This document shows, one piece after another, positions 1-5,098 of a DNA stretch of 7,079 nucleotides; the stretch's first letter is position 1; each line of letters begins with the position of its first letter. The DNA is from Alphaproteobacteria bacterium (lineage in GTDB: Bacteria > Pseudomonadota > Alphaproteobacteria > ATCC43930 > CGMCC-115725). A model generated the notes under the pieces. It did not search any database. It was not told the origin of the DNA and saw only the letters and a list, made by a program, of their open reading frames with translations. The translations under genes and the position numbers were made by a program. Location of the stretch: assembly GCA_030039975.1 (NCBI GenBank), contig JASHUO010000434.1, forward strand, positions 1-7,079. The letters are read 5' to 3'.

Positions 1-461
1 GCGCTCGCCCGCACCTTCGTGCCATCGAGCGCGATCTCTTCCGGCGTGACCAATCCTTCGGCAAGCAGCGCCGCCAGGCTCTCGGTCAGCAGGCGGTCGA
101 GAACCTCAGCATGACCAACGCGGAAGTCGCTCAGACCGTGGTAGTTCATCGGCACGCCGCCGCACAGCCAGCGATACGCCACGTCCCGATCACACAGCCG
201 ATCCAGCTGCCGCGCCGAGCCGACCCCTTCCAGCGTGGCAAACAGCCAAAGCGCCAGCAGGATCTTCGGATCGGGTGGCGGCCGACCGGGTTCCCCCTCC
301 CGCGACCGGATGCGCGCATAAAGCTCAGATAAATCGAGGGCGCCTACGAACGCCCACACCACCCGAGCCCGATGCTCCAACGGAAGCTGGCTCTCAAGGT
401 CAACAATATCCCAGCGCAGCTGGGCTCGGTCCGCCTCCAGATAACGCGCGTCCCCTGCCAT
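1..461 (-). CDS. IS1182-family transposase, N-terminal part (runs off left edge)
   Basis: An open frame starts at an ATG at 461, preceded by a good ribosome binding site (GGAGG, reading ACGGAGGTGGGG then ATG), and stays open for 153 codons to the window edge. The translation begins MAGDARYLEADRAQLRWDIV and carries the DUF772-type N-terminal domain: GRPPPDPKILLALWLFATLE around residues 66-85, then a block with the words RQLDRLCDRDVAYRWLCGG and YHGLSDFR. Near the edge comes LDGTKVRAS, where the Asp (residue 146) fits the first acidic residue of the DDE catalytic triad in IS1182-like transposases. The family cuts and pastes its own element. The rest of the catalytic domain is outside the window, so intactness cannot be judged. 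No stop or frameshift is visible in the part present. Terminal inverted repeats could not be assigned. Confidence 0.85.
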   Translation of the reverse strand, partial: MAGDARYLEADRAQLRWDIVDLESQLPLEHRARVVWAFVGALDLSELYARIRSREGEPGRPPPDPKILLALWLFATLEGVGSARQLDRLCDRDVAYRWLCGGVPMNYHGLSDFRVGHAEVLDRLLTESLAALLAEGLVTPEEIALDGTKVRAS

Positions 462-523
462 CCCCACCTCCGTGGCAGGAACAGAATCATGCCCGCGACA
501 AATCCGCAATTCCCTCACACGCT

Positions 524-595
524 CGAAAGCGGGCATCCAGGAGGTTCAGCCCCGACGACCGATGCGCACGGCTCTGGTTCCCCGCTTTCGCGGGG
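524..595. repeat. Extragenic palindromic repeat with GCTTTCGC hairpin
   Basis: The arms CGAAAGCGGGCATCCAG (524-540) and CTGGTTCCCCGCTTTCG (574-590) are inverted copies with two mismatches over 17 bases, separated by 33 bases. The right arm contains its own hairpin, CCCCGC-TTTC-GCGGGG (580-595). The wording (CTGG, then CCCGCTTTCGCGGG) matches the style of intergenic palindromic repeats I know from Bradyrhizobium-like genomes; that link is recalled, not searched. It sits between the transposase start and the cyclase stop, and no gene is seen across it. Confidence 0.6.
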
Positions 596-607
596 ACGGT
601 GGAAAAG

Positions 608-625
608 ACACTGGAATCGCAGTGT
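608..625 (-). terminator. Possible weak terminator of the cyclase gene
   Basis: On the minus strand, about 80 nt past the cyclase stop, a perfect 6-bp stem (ACACTG/CAGTGT) with a 6-base loop is followed by CTTTTCC. The stem is short and the T run is only four, so termination would be weak. Read on the plus strand the same hairpin is followed by TTTATT, so it could act both ways. Confidence 0.3.
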
Positions 626-705
626 TTATTGAGATGTGTACGTACCCTAGCGCGAAAGCACGACGGATAAAGGAAGCAAGCGATTCGACCTGACCGAACC
701 ACGCT

Positions 706-2139
706 CTAGGATGCCCTTCGGGCGAGATGATAGACCGGCATGGCCTTGCTGACGCCCTTGAGCTCCGCCTCGCTCTTCGTCACCGGGTATGGCGCAATAA
801 TTTCCGCCACCGCCGGCGCGCCGTAAACCTCTTCGGTGATACAGATCTCGTCGCCATCGGCAAGGTTTTGCACCCGCGCTGCGATATTCACCGTCTGACC
901 AAAATAATCGAGCCGCTCGTTGAGCGTGACCGCGATCGAGGCTCCCCGATGCACGCCGATTTTCAGGATGAAATCACGCTGCGGGCGGTCCCGATTGAGC
1001 TGATCCACCGCCTCGCGCATATCAAGCGCCGCCTGCACCGCATCGGCCGACGTCAAAAACGCCGCCATCACGGCGTCACCGATCGTCTTGGTGACGGCGC
1101 CGTTGTGCCGAACCGTGGCGTCGAGAAGATACTGGAAGTGCCGCTGCACCTGAATGTAGGCGTTGAGGTCGCCGATCCGCTCGTAGAGCGCCGTCGAGCC
1201 CTTGAGATCGGTGAAGACGAGGGTAACGTCGAGAACCGCGATGCCCTCCGTCGCGCTGATCACCTCTGAGCGGAAGAAGTCGCGAAAGGTTTGTGTCATC
1301 AGCAGCCGCTTGCCGGATAAGGACGGCGTGAAGCGAAGCTTCGGGCGCTGAAACGTCGCCATCGGCAGCTGTAGGATGCCGAATACCACCGGCAGCTTGC
1401 CGGCGTTGCGAACCTCGAACGCGACCTTGCCGGGTGCGATGTTTGCCGTGGCGGCGACGCATTTGCCGCCGTCGAGCATGACCGGCACATGGGGTGGCGT
1501 TACCCCCGCCCCGCTTGCGACCGGGAAAAAAAATTGGGCGTCGCTTTCGAAATCCTGGCCCAGAAGCGCGCCTTCGACGGCATCAACCTCGAGCCGGGCG
1601 ACAGAGCCTGGCTCGATGCGGGTGAGCACCCGCACCAACCCTTTGGCAGCCTCGCTCCATGGCACGCCGTCGGGCAATAGGCCGCCCGGCGTCATTTTAT
1701 AATGAAAGACGTAATCCCAGGCCGACAGCGCATCCGGTTTATGGAAGCGGATGCTGCGCACGGCGGGCGACACCGTAAACGTCACCGCGATGTAATCGTC
1801 GAGCGCGGCGTCGTAATCGCTTTGACAGAGGTGGCAGTGGAAATGCGTGTGCAGCTTGCGCAGGCTTTGGAAGCTCTCGACGACGTCCGAGCACATCGGA
1901 CAAACCAGCAGCCAGTCCATATCGAATAGCCCGGCCACGCAGGCATGGAGGAAAAGATCGATCCCTTCAGCCTCGGCAATCGATTTCTCTGCGGCGAACT
2001 GGATCGGATTGATGCGGTAGAGTGCCTCGTCCGCGCCCGAGCGCAGCAGCATCTCCAGCCGCGAGACGACGCGCGGACCCCAGGATCTGGCGGCTTCGAG
2101 CGCGACCAAGCGCTCTTCGAGCTTTTTTTCGTCGATCAT
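706..2139 (-). CDS. Adenylate/guanylate cyclase (class III) with DUF5939-type zinc-ribbon N-terminus
   Basis: 477 aa. The C-terminal third is a class III nucleotidyl cyclase domain, making cAMP or cGMP from ATP or GTP. Residue by residue it looks active: FTDLKGST (metal Asp311), KTIGDAVMAAF (Lys351 and metal Asp355), and LDYFGQTVNIAARV with Asp411 in the purine-specifying position plus transition-state Asn418 and Arg422. Lys351 with Asp411 favours ATP, hence cAMP. The N-terminal half contains CPMC (80-83) and HFHCHLC (99-105), two CxxC pairs that suggest a zinc ribbon, as I know from DUF5939-cyclase proteins. No membrane segment is obvious, so it is probably cytosolic. I chose the ATG at 2139 (MIDEKKLEERL) because GGAG lies 8 nt upstream and family members start with similar words. 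The frame also stays open to a GTG at 2196 and an ATG at 2169. Confidence 0.9.
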   Translation of the reverse strand: MIDEKKLEERLVALEAARSWGPRVVSRLEMLLRSGADEALYRINPIQFAAEKSIAEAEGIDLFLHACVAGLFDMDWLLVCPMCSDVVESFQSLRKLHTHFHCHLCQSDYDAALDDYIAVTFTVSPAVRSIRFHKPDALSAWDYVFHYKMTPGGLLPDGVPWSEAAKGLVRVLTRIEPGSVARLEVDAVEGALLGQDFESDAQFFFPVASGAGVTPPHVPVMLDGGKCVAATANIAPGKVAFEVRNAGKLPVVFGILQLPMATFQRPKLRFTPSLSGKRLLMTQTFRDFFRSEVISATEGIAVLDVTLVFTDLKGSTALYERIGDLNAYIQVQRHFQYLLDATVRHNGAVTKTIGDAVMAAFLTSADAVQAALDMREAVDQLNRDRPQRDFILKIGVHRGASIAVTLNERLDYFGQTVNIAARVQNLADGDEICITEEVYGAPAVAEIIAPYPVTKSEAELKGVSKAMPVYHLARRAS

Positions 2140-2196
2140 CGCATTGCTCCGCGATAAGACCTCGATCATCCCTGGCTTTCCGTTGAACCCAAACAC

Positions 2197-2457
2197 ACAA
2201 TTTCATGAGCTCGGGGCGAGCCCATCGGGGCTGTATTTTAGCTGGCTACAACCTTAGGGCTGAAGATGACGGTTTGCTCGTCCGTTCGCTTCAATCGACC
2301 CGGATGAACCAGAAGGCATATCGACGCCACCAAACCGGTACGGAACCTGCTCTTGTGATGCTCTTTCCGATTTTTGCGCTATCGCAATTTAGCGAAGCAA
2401 TGCACGCCCGCGCTGCGCGCGCCGTTGATAGCTGCGAGAGAATCAGCAGTCCTGTTC
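2197..2457. other. Intergenic stretch with no gene seen
   Basis: About 260 bp separate the cyclase from the next small gene. Short open frames exist on the plus strand, but none has a ribosome binding site or a recognisable product. A minor inverted repeat TTGCG-CTAT-CGCAA lies near 2374-2387. The only other element I would mark is the possible cyclase -10 box at 2235-2240. Confidence 0.5.
2235..2240 (-). promoter_or_regulatory. Possible -10 box for the cyclase gene
   Basis: TAAAAT on the minus strand matches the sigma-70 -10 consensus at five of six bases and lies about 95 nt upstream of the chosen start at 2139. The only -35 candidate is TTCAGC at 18 bp spacing, which is poor. The assignment rests mainly on the -10 box in an otherwise GC-rich stretch. 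Confidence 0.22.
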
Positions 2458-2658
2458 TTACTGTCCGCGCTGATGCGCGATCTCTATGAGGACGCGGCCG
2501 ACGGCGCGCATGAGATTGTCGGCCGCATTGCGCAGCTCATCGAGCGCCTCATCGGTACGGTTCGCTGATGCAGCTTCCAGCGCATCGGTAAAGGTGCCGA
2601 TCTGTTCCATGACCCGCTCACGCAGGGAGGGATCAATTCCATCGTCGTCGCTCGCCAC
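2458..2658 (-). CDS. Small hypothetical protein, helical, 66 aa
   Basis: I do not recognise this protein. It starts with GTG at 2658, with AAGAGG six bases upstream, and ends with TAA. The sequence is acidic at the start (MASDDDGIDPSLRERV) and then alternates Ala, Leu, Glu and Asp in a pattern expected of two amphipathic helices (about residues 12-32 and 36-62). There is no cysteine, membrane segment or signal peptide. Third codon positions are GC-rich and the ribosome site is good, which is the main reason to accept it as a gene. A TATAAA box at 2687-2692 could drive it as its own transcript. It is probably cytosolic; the function is unknown. Confidence 0.6.
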   Translation of the reverse strand: MASDDDGIDPSLRERVMEQIGTFTDALEAASANRTDEALDELRNAADNLMRAVGRVLIEIAHQRGQ

Positions 2659-2686
2659 GGAGAACCTCTTCGACTCGGCCAGCTTT

Positions 2687-2692
2687 TTTATA
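2687..2692 (-). promoter_or_regulatory. Possible -10 box for the 66-aa protein at 2458
   Basis: TATAAA on the minus strand ends 28 nt before the GTG start at 2658, which would leave a leader of roughly 20 nt carrying the AAGAGG ribosome site. I see no convincing -35 hexamer at 16-18 bp; TTGCGC lies 22 bp away, which is too far. Confidence 0.28.
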
Positions 2693-2750
2693 CCGTGGTC
2701 GGTTGCACCTTGGCGCGCAATCGGAAAACGTGGAGAAACCTGAGGTAAAT

Positions 2751-2766
2751 AAGCGACATGTCGCTT
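2751..2766. promoter_or_regulatory. Perfect 16-bp palindrome, operator or hairpin
   Basis: AAGCGACATGTCGCTT is identical to its reverse complement. It lies 18 bp beyond the stop of the gene at 2785 and about 60 bp upstream of the possible -10 box of the gene at 2458. As RNA it would fold as a 6-bp stem with a CATG loop, followed on the minus strand by ATTTACC, which is a weak terminator. As DNA, a perfect dyad of this length would suit a dimeric repressor. The sequence does not decide between these. Confidence 0.4.
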
Positions 2767-2784
2767 GCGGTGCCAAGCCGCTGC

Positions 2785-3027
2785 TCAGGTGCGTTCGGAT
2801 TTGAGCGGCGCCGATCCTAGCCGGGAGATCGCCTCCTGCATCAGATCTGCGTCGTGCTCAGATTGGAATTCGATGTCGATGTGCACGATTGCAAGTTCTC
2901 GCTTCACGTGCAGCTTTGGTGTCGACATCTGGTTTTCTTCGAGAACGAGCCAAAGCGCCGCAACGGCATCCTCCGCCTGCGCAATCGTGTCCCGCAGTAC
3001 CGTAACGACATACACCAGCGCAGCCAT
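2785..3027 (-). CDS. Small hypothetical protein, 80 aa
   Basis: I do not recognise this protein. From the ATG at 3027 it reads MAALVYVVTVLRDTIAQAED and ends with TGA at 2785. The first 30 residues look helical and partly hydrophobic. The second half has alternating polar and hydrophobic residues (LHVKRELAIVHIDIEFQSEH), which suggests a beta strand pair, then a helix. The start is uncertain. The frame is open to a TTG at 3045 with no ribosome site (a TGA lies just upstream), and the ATG at 3027 has AAGGGG directly against it, closer than usual. Codon choice is less GC-biased at the third position than in the respiratory and ATPase genes, so it may be acquired. No membrane segment is clear enough to call. 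Confidence 0.5.
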   Translation of the reverse strand: MAALVYVVTVLRDTIAQAEDAVAALWLVLEENQMSTPKLHVKRELAIVHIDIEFQSEHDADLMQEAISRLGSAPLKSERT

Positions 3028-3156
3028 CCCCTTGTTGTAGCCCAAGGGTGTGTCATTTCATCGATCAGTTTAGATGCGAATTGAAAGGTCTGGAAGCGCT
3101 ACCTGACGGCGCGATGCGATGCCCGCCGGGTGAAAACGGCGCGAAGTCGCTGGGGG

Positions 3157-3357
3157 CTAGGCGCTCTCGATCCACTCGTGGCAGACCGCTTCGATCTGCG
3201 ACCACGTTTCCGCCAGCTCGTCCGCCTCGACCTTGCCGAACCTGTCGTAGACCAGCGCGAGCGCTTTCTTCGCCTCGAAAGCCATCATCTCCTCGATGAT
3301 GTCGTCGAGCCGGTCGGCCGCCTTGGCGACTAAGCCGCGGTCCTGCTGACAAGCCAA
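3157..3357 (-). CDS. Small hypothetical protein, 66 aa, possibly 5'-truncated
   Basis: I do not recognise this protein. The frame ends with TAG at 3157, and from about residue 8 onward it shows a strong coding signature (GC-rich third positions). The predicted peptide is acidic and helical, with words such as KAADRLDDIIEEMMAFEAKK and a Trp-containing C-terminus (LAETWSQIEAVCHEWIESA). The only start for the full frame is a TTG at 3357, directly preceded by an in-frame TGA and without a ribosome site. An internal ATG-ATG at residues 24-25 has GAGGAG immediately against it. The weak start and the overlap with the decayed fragment at 3330-3635 suggest the original 5' end was lost at a recombination junction near 3330-3360. 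It could be a real small gene or a surviving C-terminal piece of a longer one. Confidence 0.45.
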   Translation of the reverse strand: MACQQDRGLVAKAADRLDDIIEEMMAFEAKKALALVYDRFGKVEADELAETWSQIEAVCHEWIESA

Positions 3358-3635
3358 TCAAACGTGGAGGGCTTTTTTCGGTCCTCGACCGCGCGGGGAA
3401 GAAGACGTAGAAAATCCTCTTCTGGTCCTCAAAATTCTTGAGGACCGAGCCGCGATGAATCTCGTAAGCGTCGAGCAATGGCGTGTTCTTCAGTAGCCGC
3501 CGAACCATGAGATTAAGCAGCGACGATGTCGTCCAGTCGAGCACGACGTACCGTGTAATGTGACTCGCCTCGCGGAAGCCTCCCGCGCCGAGCGTATCGA
3601 GCCTATCGTCTATTCCACTAAGCCATTGATTTCTT
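3330..3635 (-). pseudogene. Decayed gene fragment abutting tRNA-Arg, possible P-loop ATPase remnant
   Basis: Reading away from the tRNA, one frame gives a coherent, protein-like sequence directly from the tRNA 3' end: QRNQWLSGIDDRLDTL, then FREASHITRYVVLDWTTSS, then LLKNTPLLDAYEIHRGSV and RIFYVFFP. At about 3391-3398 the sense moves to another frame, which continues AVEDRKKPSTFDWLVSRTAA and stops at TAG (3330-3332). One C lost from the C run, or two bases gained in the GCGC tract, would account for the shift. There is no start codon in the first 30 codons, and the frame meets a TAA inside the tRNA, so the 5' end is missing. The order 'FFP..., ST.DWL..RT' recalls C-terminal parts of a P-loop ATPase family (Sll1717-like); this is from memory and unverified. 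A GTG at 3544 could start a shorter open frame, but that would still cross the shift. Confidence 0.45.
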
Positions 3636-3711
3636 TGGCGCGCCCTGCAGGAATCGAACCTGCGACCTGCCGCTTAGAAGGCGGCTGCTCTATCCGCTGA
3701 GCTAAGGGCGC
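3636..3711 (-). tRNA. tRNA-Arg (TCT)
   Basis: The minus strand folds as a full cloverleaf: acceptor GCGCCCT/AGGGCGC, D arm GCTC/GAGC, anticodon stem GCCGC/GCGGC with loop CTTCTAA giving anticodon TCT, and T arm GCAGG-TTCGATT-CCTGC. The discriminator base is G and CCA is encoded (3636-3638). It reads AGA codons, which are rare in a GC-rich genome. It lies 49 bp downstream of the complex I subunit on the same strand, with no clear promoter or terminator between. Its 3' end borders the gene remnant at 3635. Confidence 0.97.
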
Positions 3712-3760
3712 TTCCGGGCGCGCACTCTAACAGGCGCCGCGCTGGACCGCGAGGGCCGCC

Positions 3761-4069
3761 TTACCCCGCCGGCCAGCGCGGCCGGTCATAGCGGAAATTG
3801 TCGGCATAGGCCTTGGGCTTGTCGATGCGCTCCTGCGGCGGCGCCACGACATAGTCGAGGCCGCGCTTTTGCGCGTAGGCGACCGCCTCCTCGAGCGTGT
3901 CGAAGGAGAGATGGAGTTGGTTCAGCGTGTCGCCGGCGCTGATCCAGCCCATCAGCGGATCGGGGTGCCGCTGCGTCGCCTGCTCGTAGTCGAGCACCCA
4001 TTTGTGGGTCTTGGCGCGGCCGGATTGCATCGCCGTCTTGGTCGGCCGATAGATGCGTGCAACCGCCAT
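3761..4069 (-). CDS. ETC complex I subunit, NDUFS4-like accessory protein
   Basis: 102 aa, normal length for the bacterial family (PF04800, 'ETC complex I subunit conserved region'). It is the counterpart of the mitochondrial 18-kDa NDUFS4/AQDQ subunit, an accessory protein on the peripheral arm of NADH:ubiquinone oxidoreductase on the cytoplasmic side. Diagnostic words are MAVARIYRPTKTAMQSGRAK at the start, WVLDYE at 24-29, DPLMGWISAGDT at 37-48, FDTLEEAVAYA at 56-66 and KPKAYADNF at 84-92. I chose the ATG at 4069 because GAGGGG lies a few bases upstream and family members start with this same sequence. An in-frame extension to 4123 would run into the tRNA-Pro gene. The gene lies 21 bp after tRNA-Pro and 49 bp before tRNA-Arg on one strand, so one transcript may cover all three. 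The other complex I genes are not in the window, as usual for this subunit. Confidence 0.93.
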   Translation of the reverse strand: MAVARIYRPTKTAMQSGRAKTHKWVLDYEQATQRHPDPLMGWISAGDTLNQLHLSFDTLEEAVAYAQKRGLDYVVAPPQERIDKPKAYADNFRYDRPRWPAG

Positions 4070-4090
4070 GTTTCCCCTCGTCGCTCGGGA

Positions 4091-4167
4091 TGGTCGGGGC
4101 GAGAGGATTCGAACCTCCGGCATCCAGCTCCCAAAGCTGGCGCTCTACCAGGCTGAGCTACGCCCCG
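4091..4167 (-). tRNA. tRNA-Pro (TGG)
   Basis: The minus-strand cloverleaf has acceptor CGGGGCG/CGCCCCG, D arm GCTC/GAGC, anticodon stem CCAGC/GCTGG with loop TTTGGGA giving anticodon TGG, and T arm GGAGG-TTCGAAT-CCTCT (one weak pair). The discriminator is A and CCA is encoded (4091-4093). It lies directly upstream of the complex I subunit. Confidence 0.97.
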
Positions 4168-4186
4168 AGCTCTGAAATTCCGCGGC

Positions 4187-4215
4187 ACGGTAAGGGGTTC
4201 GCGGCGCGATTGCAA
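4187..4215 (-). promoter_or_regulatory. Possible promoter of tRNA-Pro and the complex I subunit
   Basis: On the minus strand, TTGCAA (4210-4215) and TACCGT (4187-4192) are 17 bp apart, and the second box ends 19 bp before the mature 5' end of tRNA-Pro. The -35 box keeps TTG and the final A, and the -10 box keeps T-A-T at its conserved positions. It is the only reasonable pair in the 84-bp gap after the EcsC gene. Confidence 0.35.
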
Positions 4216-4251
4216 CGCGGCACGGGTCCCTGCCGGGCCAACCGGCGCCGG

Positions 4252-5091
4252 TCACCCCCCGCCCCGCTCCGCCCCTCGGCCCGCCGCGATCGACCGGTAG
4301 AGGCTTTGCACCGGCGCGGCGCCGTAGTGCCGCTCGAGGCGTCGGACGGTGAAATGGCCTTCGGCGATCTGCTGGAAGTGGCTCATGAACAGCACGTTGA
4401 TGAGCGCCGCGCTGACGCCGCCGGCGATCGGTACCGCCGCGGCGGCGGCACGTTCCGAAAGGGCAAGGCCAAAGCGCCCGGCGATCTCACCGACCATGCG
4501 CATGACCACCGGCGATGCGGTGTCGACGGTCTGGCGCTGAACCGCGAGCGCGGCCACGCTGCTGGTGAGCTGAACCAGCGCCGAGCGCGTGGCGTAGTAG
4601 CCGATATCGGCGCGCTTGCCCGAACGGCGATCGCCGAGCGCAAACACCTCGAGGCAGGCCAGGCGCGCCTCGATGCGCTGCAAATCCTCGCCGTGATGGC
4701 GCGCGATATCGGCGATCGACTGCAGCATGAGCATCGTCGTGAGCGGCAGCTCGACCGGCAGTGCCAAGGCGCCGAAAAAACCGCCGACGCCGCCGGTGAC
4801 ACCGGTGGTCAGCCGCGGCAGCCAGCGCGAGGGCGGCAGCGCCGGCGTGCCGTCGAGCGAGTCGATCGCGACCTTGAGGCATTTGACGATGGCGGCCTCC
4901 AACACGCGCGTCATCGGCCGGTTGGTGGCTTTGGGCAGCATGCCCATGGCGCGGGTAAAGGGTCGGCCGACGAGGTCGGCGACCTTGATGGCAAAGCTCG
5001 GCCGTTCGAGCAGAGCGACGATCCGCGCCAGCTCCGCGTGGTCGCGCGCAGGGATGAGGCTGCGGCTTTGCGCATCCGCGCTCATCGCCAT
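4252..5091 (-). CDS. EcsC family protein
   Basis: 279 aa, close to the usual length of the EcsC family (PF12787), named after a Bacillus subtilis protein encoded next to the EcsAB transporter; its biochemical role is not known. The family core is clear: a glycine-rich segment TTGVTGGVGGFFG (95-107) leading to ALALPVELPLTTMLMLQSIA (108-127), RHHGEDL (131-137), EARLACLEVFALG (141-153), and near the C-terminus AAVPIAGGVSAALINVLFM (218-236) followed by AEGHFTVRRLERHYG. The two Gly/Ala-rich hydrophobic stretches could lie in or on the membrane. The ATG at 5091 is 7 bp after the stop of the P-type ATPase, with GAG in a weak ribosome site inside the end of that gene, so translation is probably coupled. 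A second ATG two codons later is an alternative start. The stop codon overlaps a small palindrome ACCGGCGCCGGT (4241-4252), but no T-run terminator follows. Confidence 0.9.
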   Translation of the reverse strand: MAMSADAQSRSLIPARDHAELARIVALLERPSFAIKVADLVGRPFTRAMGMLPKATNRPMTRVLEAAIVKCLKVAIDSLDGTPALPPSRWLPRLTTGVTGGVGGFFGALALPVELPLTTMLMLQSIADIARHHGEDLQRIEARLACLEVFALGDRRSGKRADIGYYATRSALVQLTSSVAALAVQRQTVDTASPVVMRMVGEIAGRFGLALSERAAAAAVPIAGGVSAALINVLFMSHFQQIAEGHFTVRRLERHYGAAPVQSLYRSIAAGRGAERGGG

Positions 5092-5098
5092 GCCCGGC

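Noticed and set aside
524..595. Repeat region considered as a CRISPR array
   Set aside because: There is only one inverted pair, with no series of direct repeats or regular spacers, and no cas gene is nearby.
111..670. Overlapping plus-strand open frames near the left edge
   Set aside because: They lie antisense to the transposase or across the palindromic repeat, have no ribosome sites, and translate to Pro/Arg-rich sequence. The minus-strand transposase frame explains the first 461 bases.
2374..2387. Inverted repeat TTGCG-CTAT-CGCAA considered as a terminator
   Set aside because: The T run precedes the stem on the plus strand and becomes an A run after it on the minus strand, so it has the wrong polarity on both strands.
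2205..2489. 94-codon plus-strand frame in the cyclase leader region
   Set aside because: There is no ribosome site at its start, the translation shows no domain or membrane pattern, and it runs into the small gene on the opposite strand.
3065..3544. 159-codon minus-strand frame from a GTG at 3544 as a single intact gene
   Set aside because: Its first third reads like protein, but after about 3390 it becomes an Arg/Gly-rich shadow of the better-supported frame at 3157-3357. A frameshifted remnant explains the data better.
4241..4252. ACCGGCGCCGGT palindrome at the EcsC stop considered as a terminator
   Set aside because: The stem is very short with almost no loop room, it overlaps the stop codon, and no T run follows.
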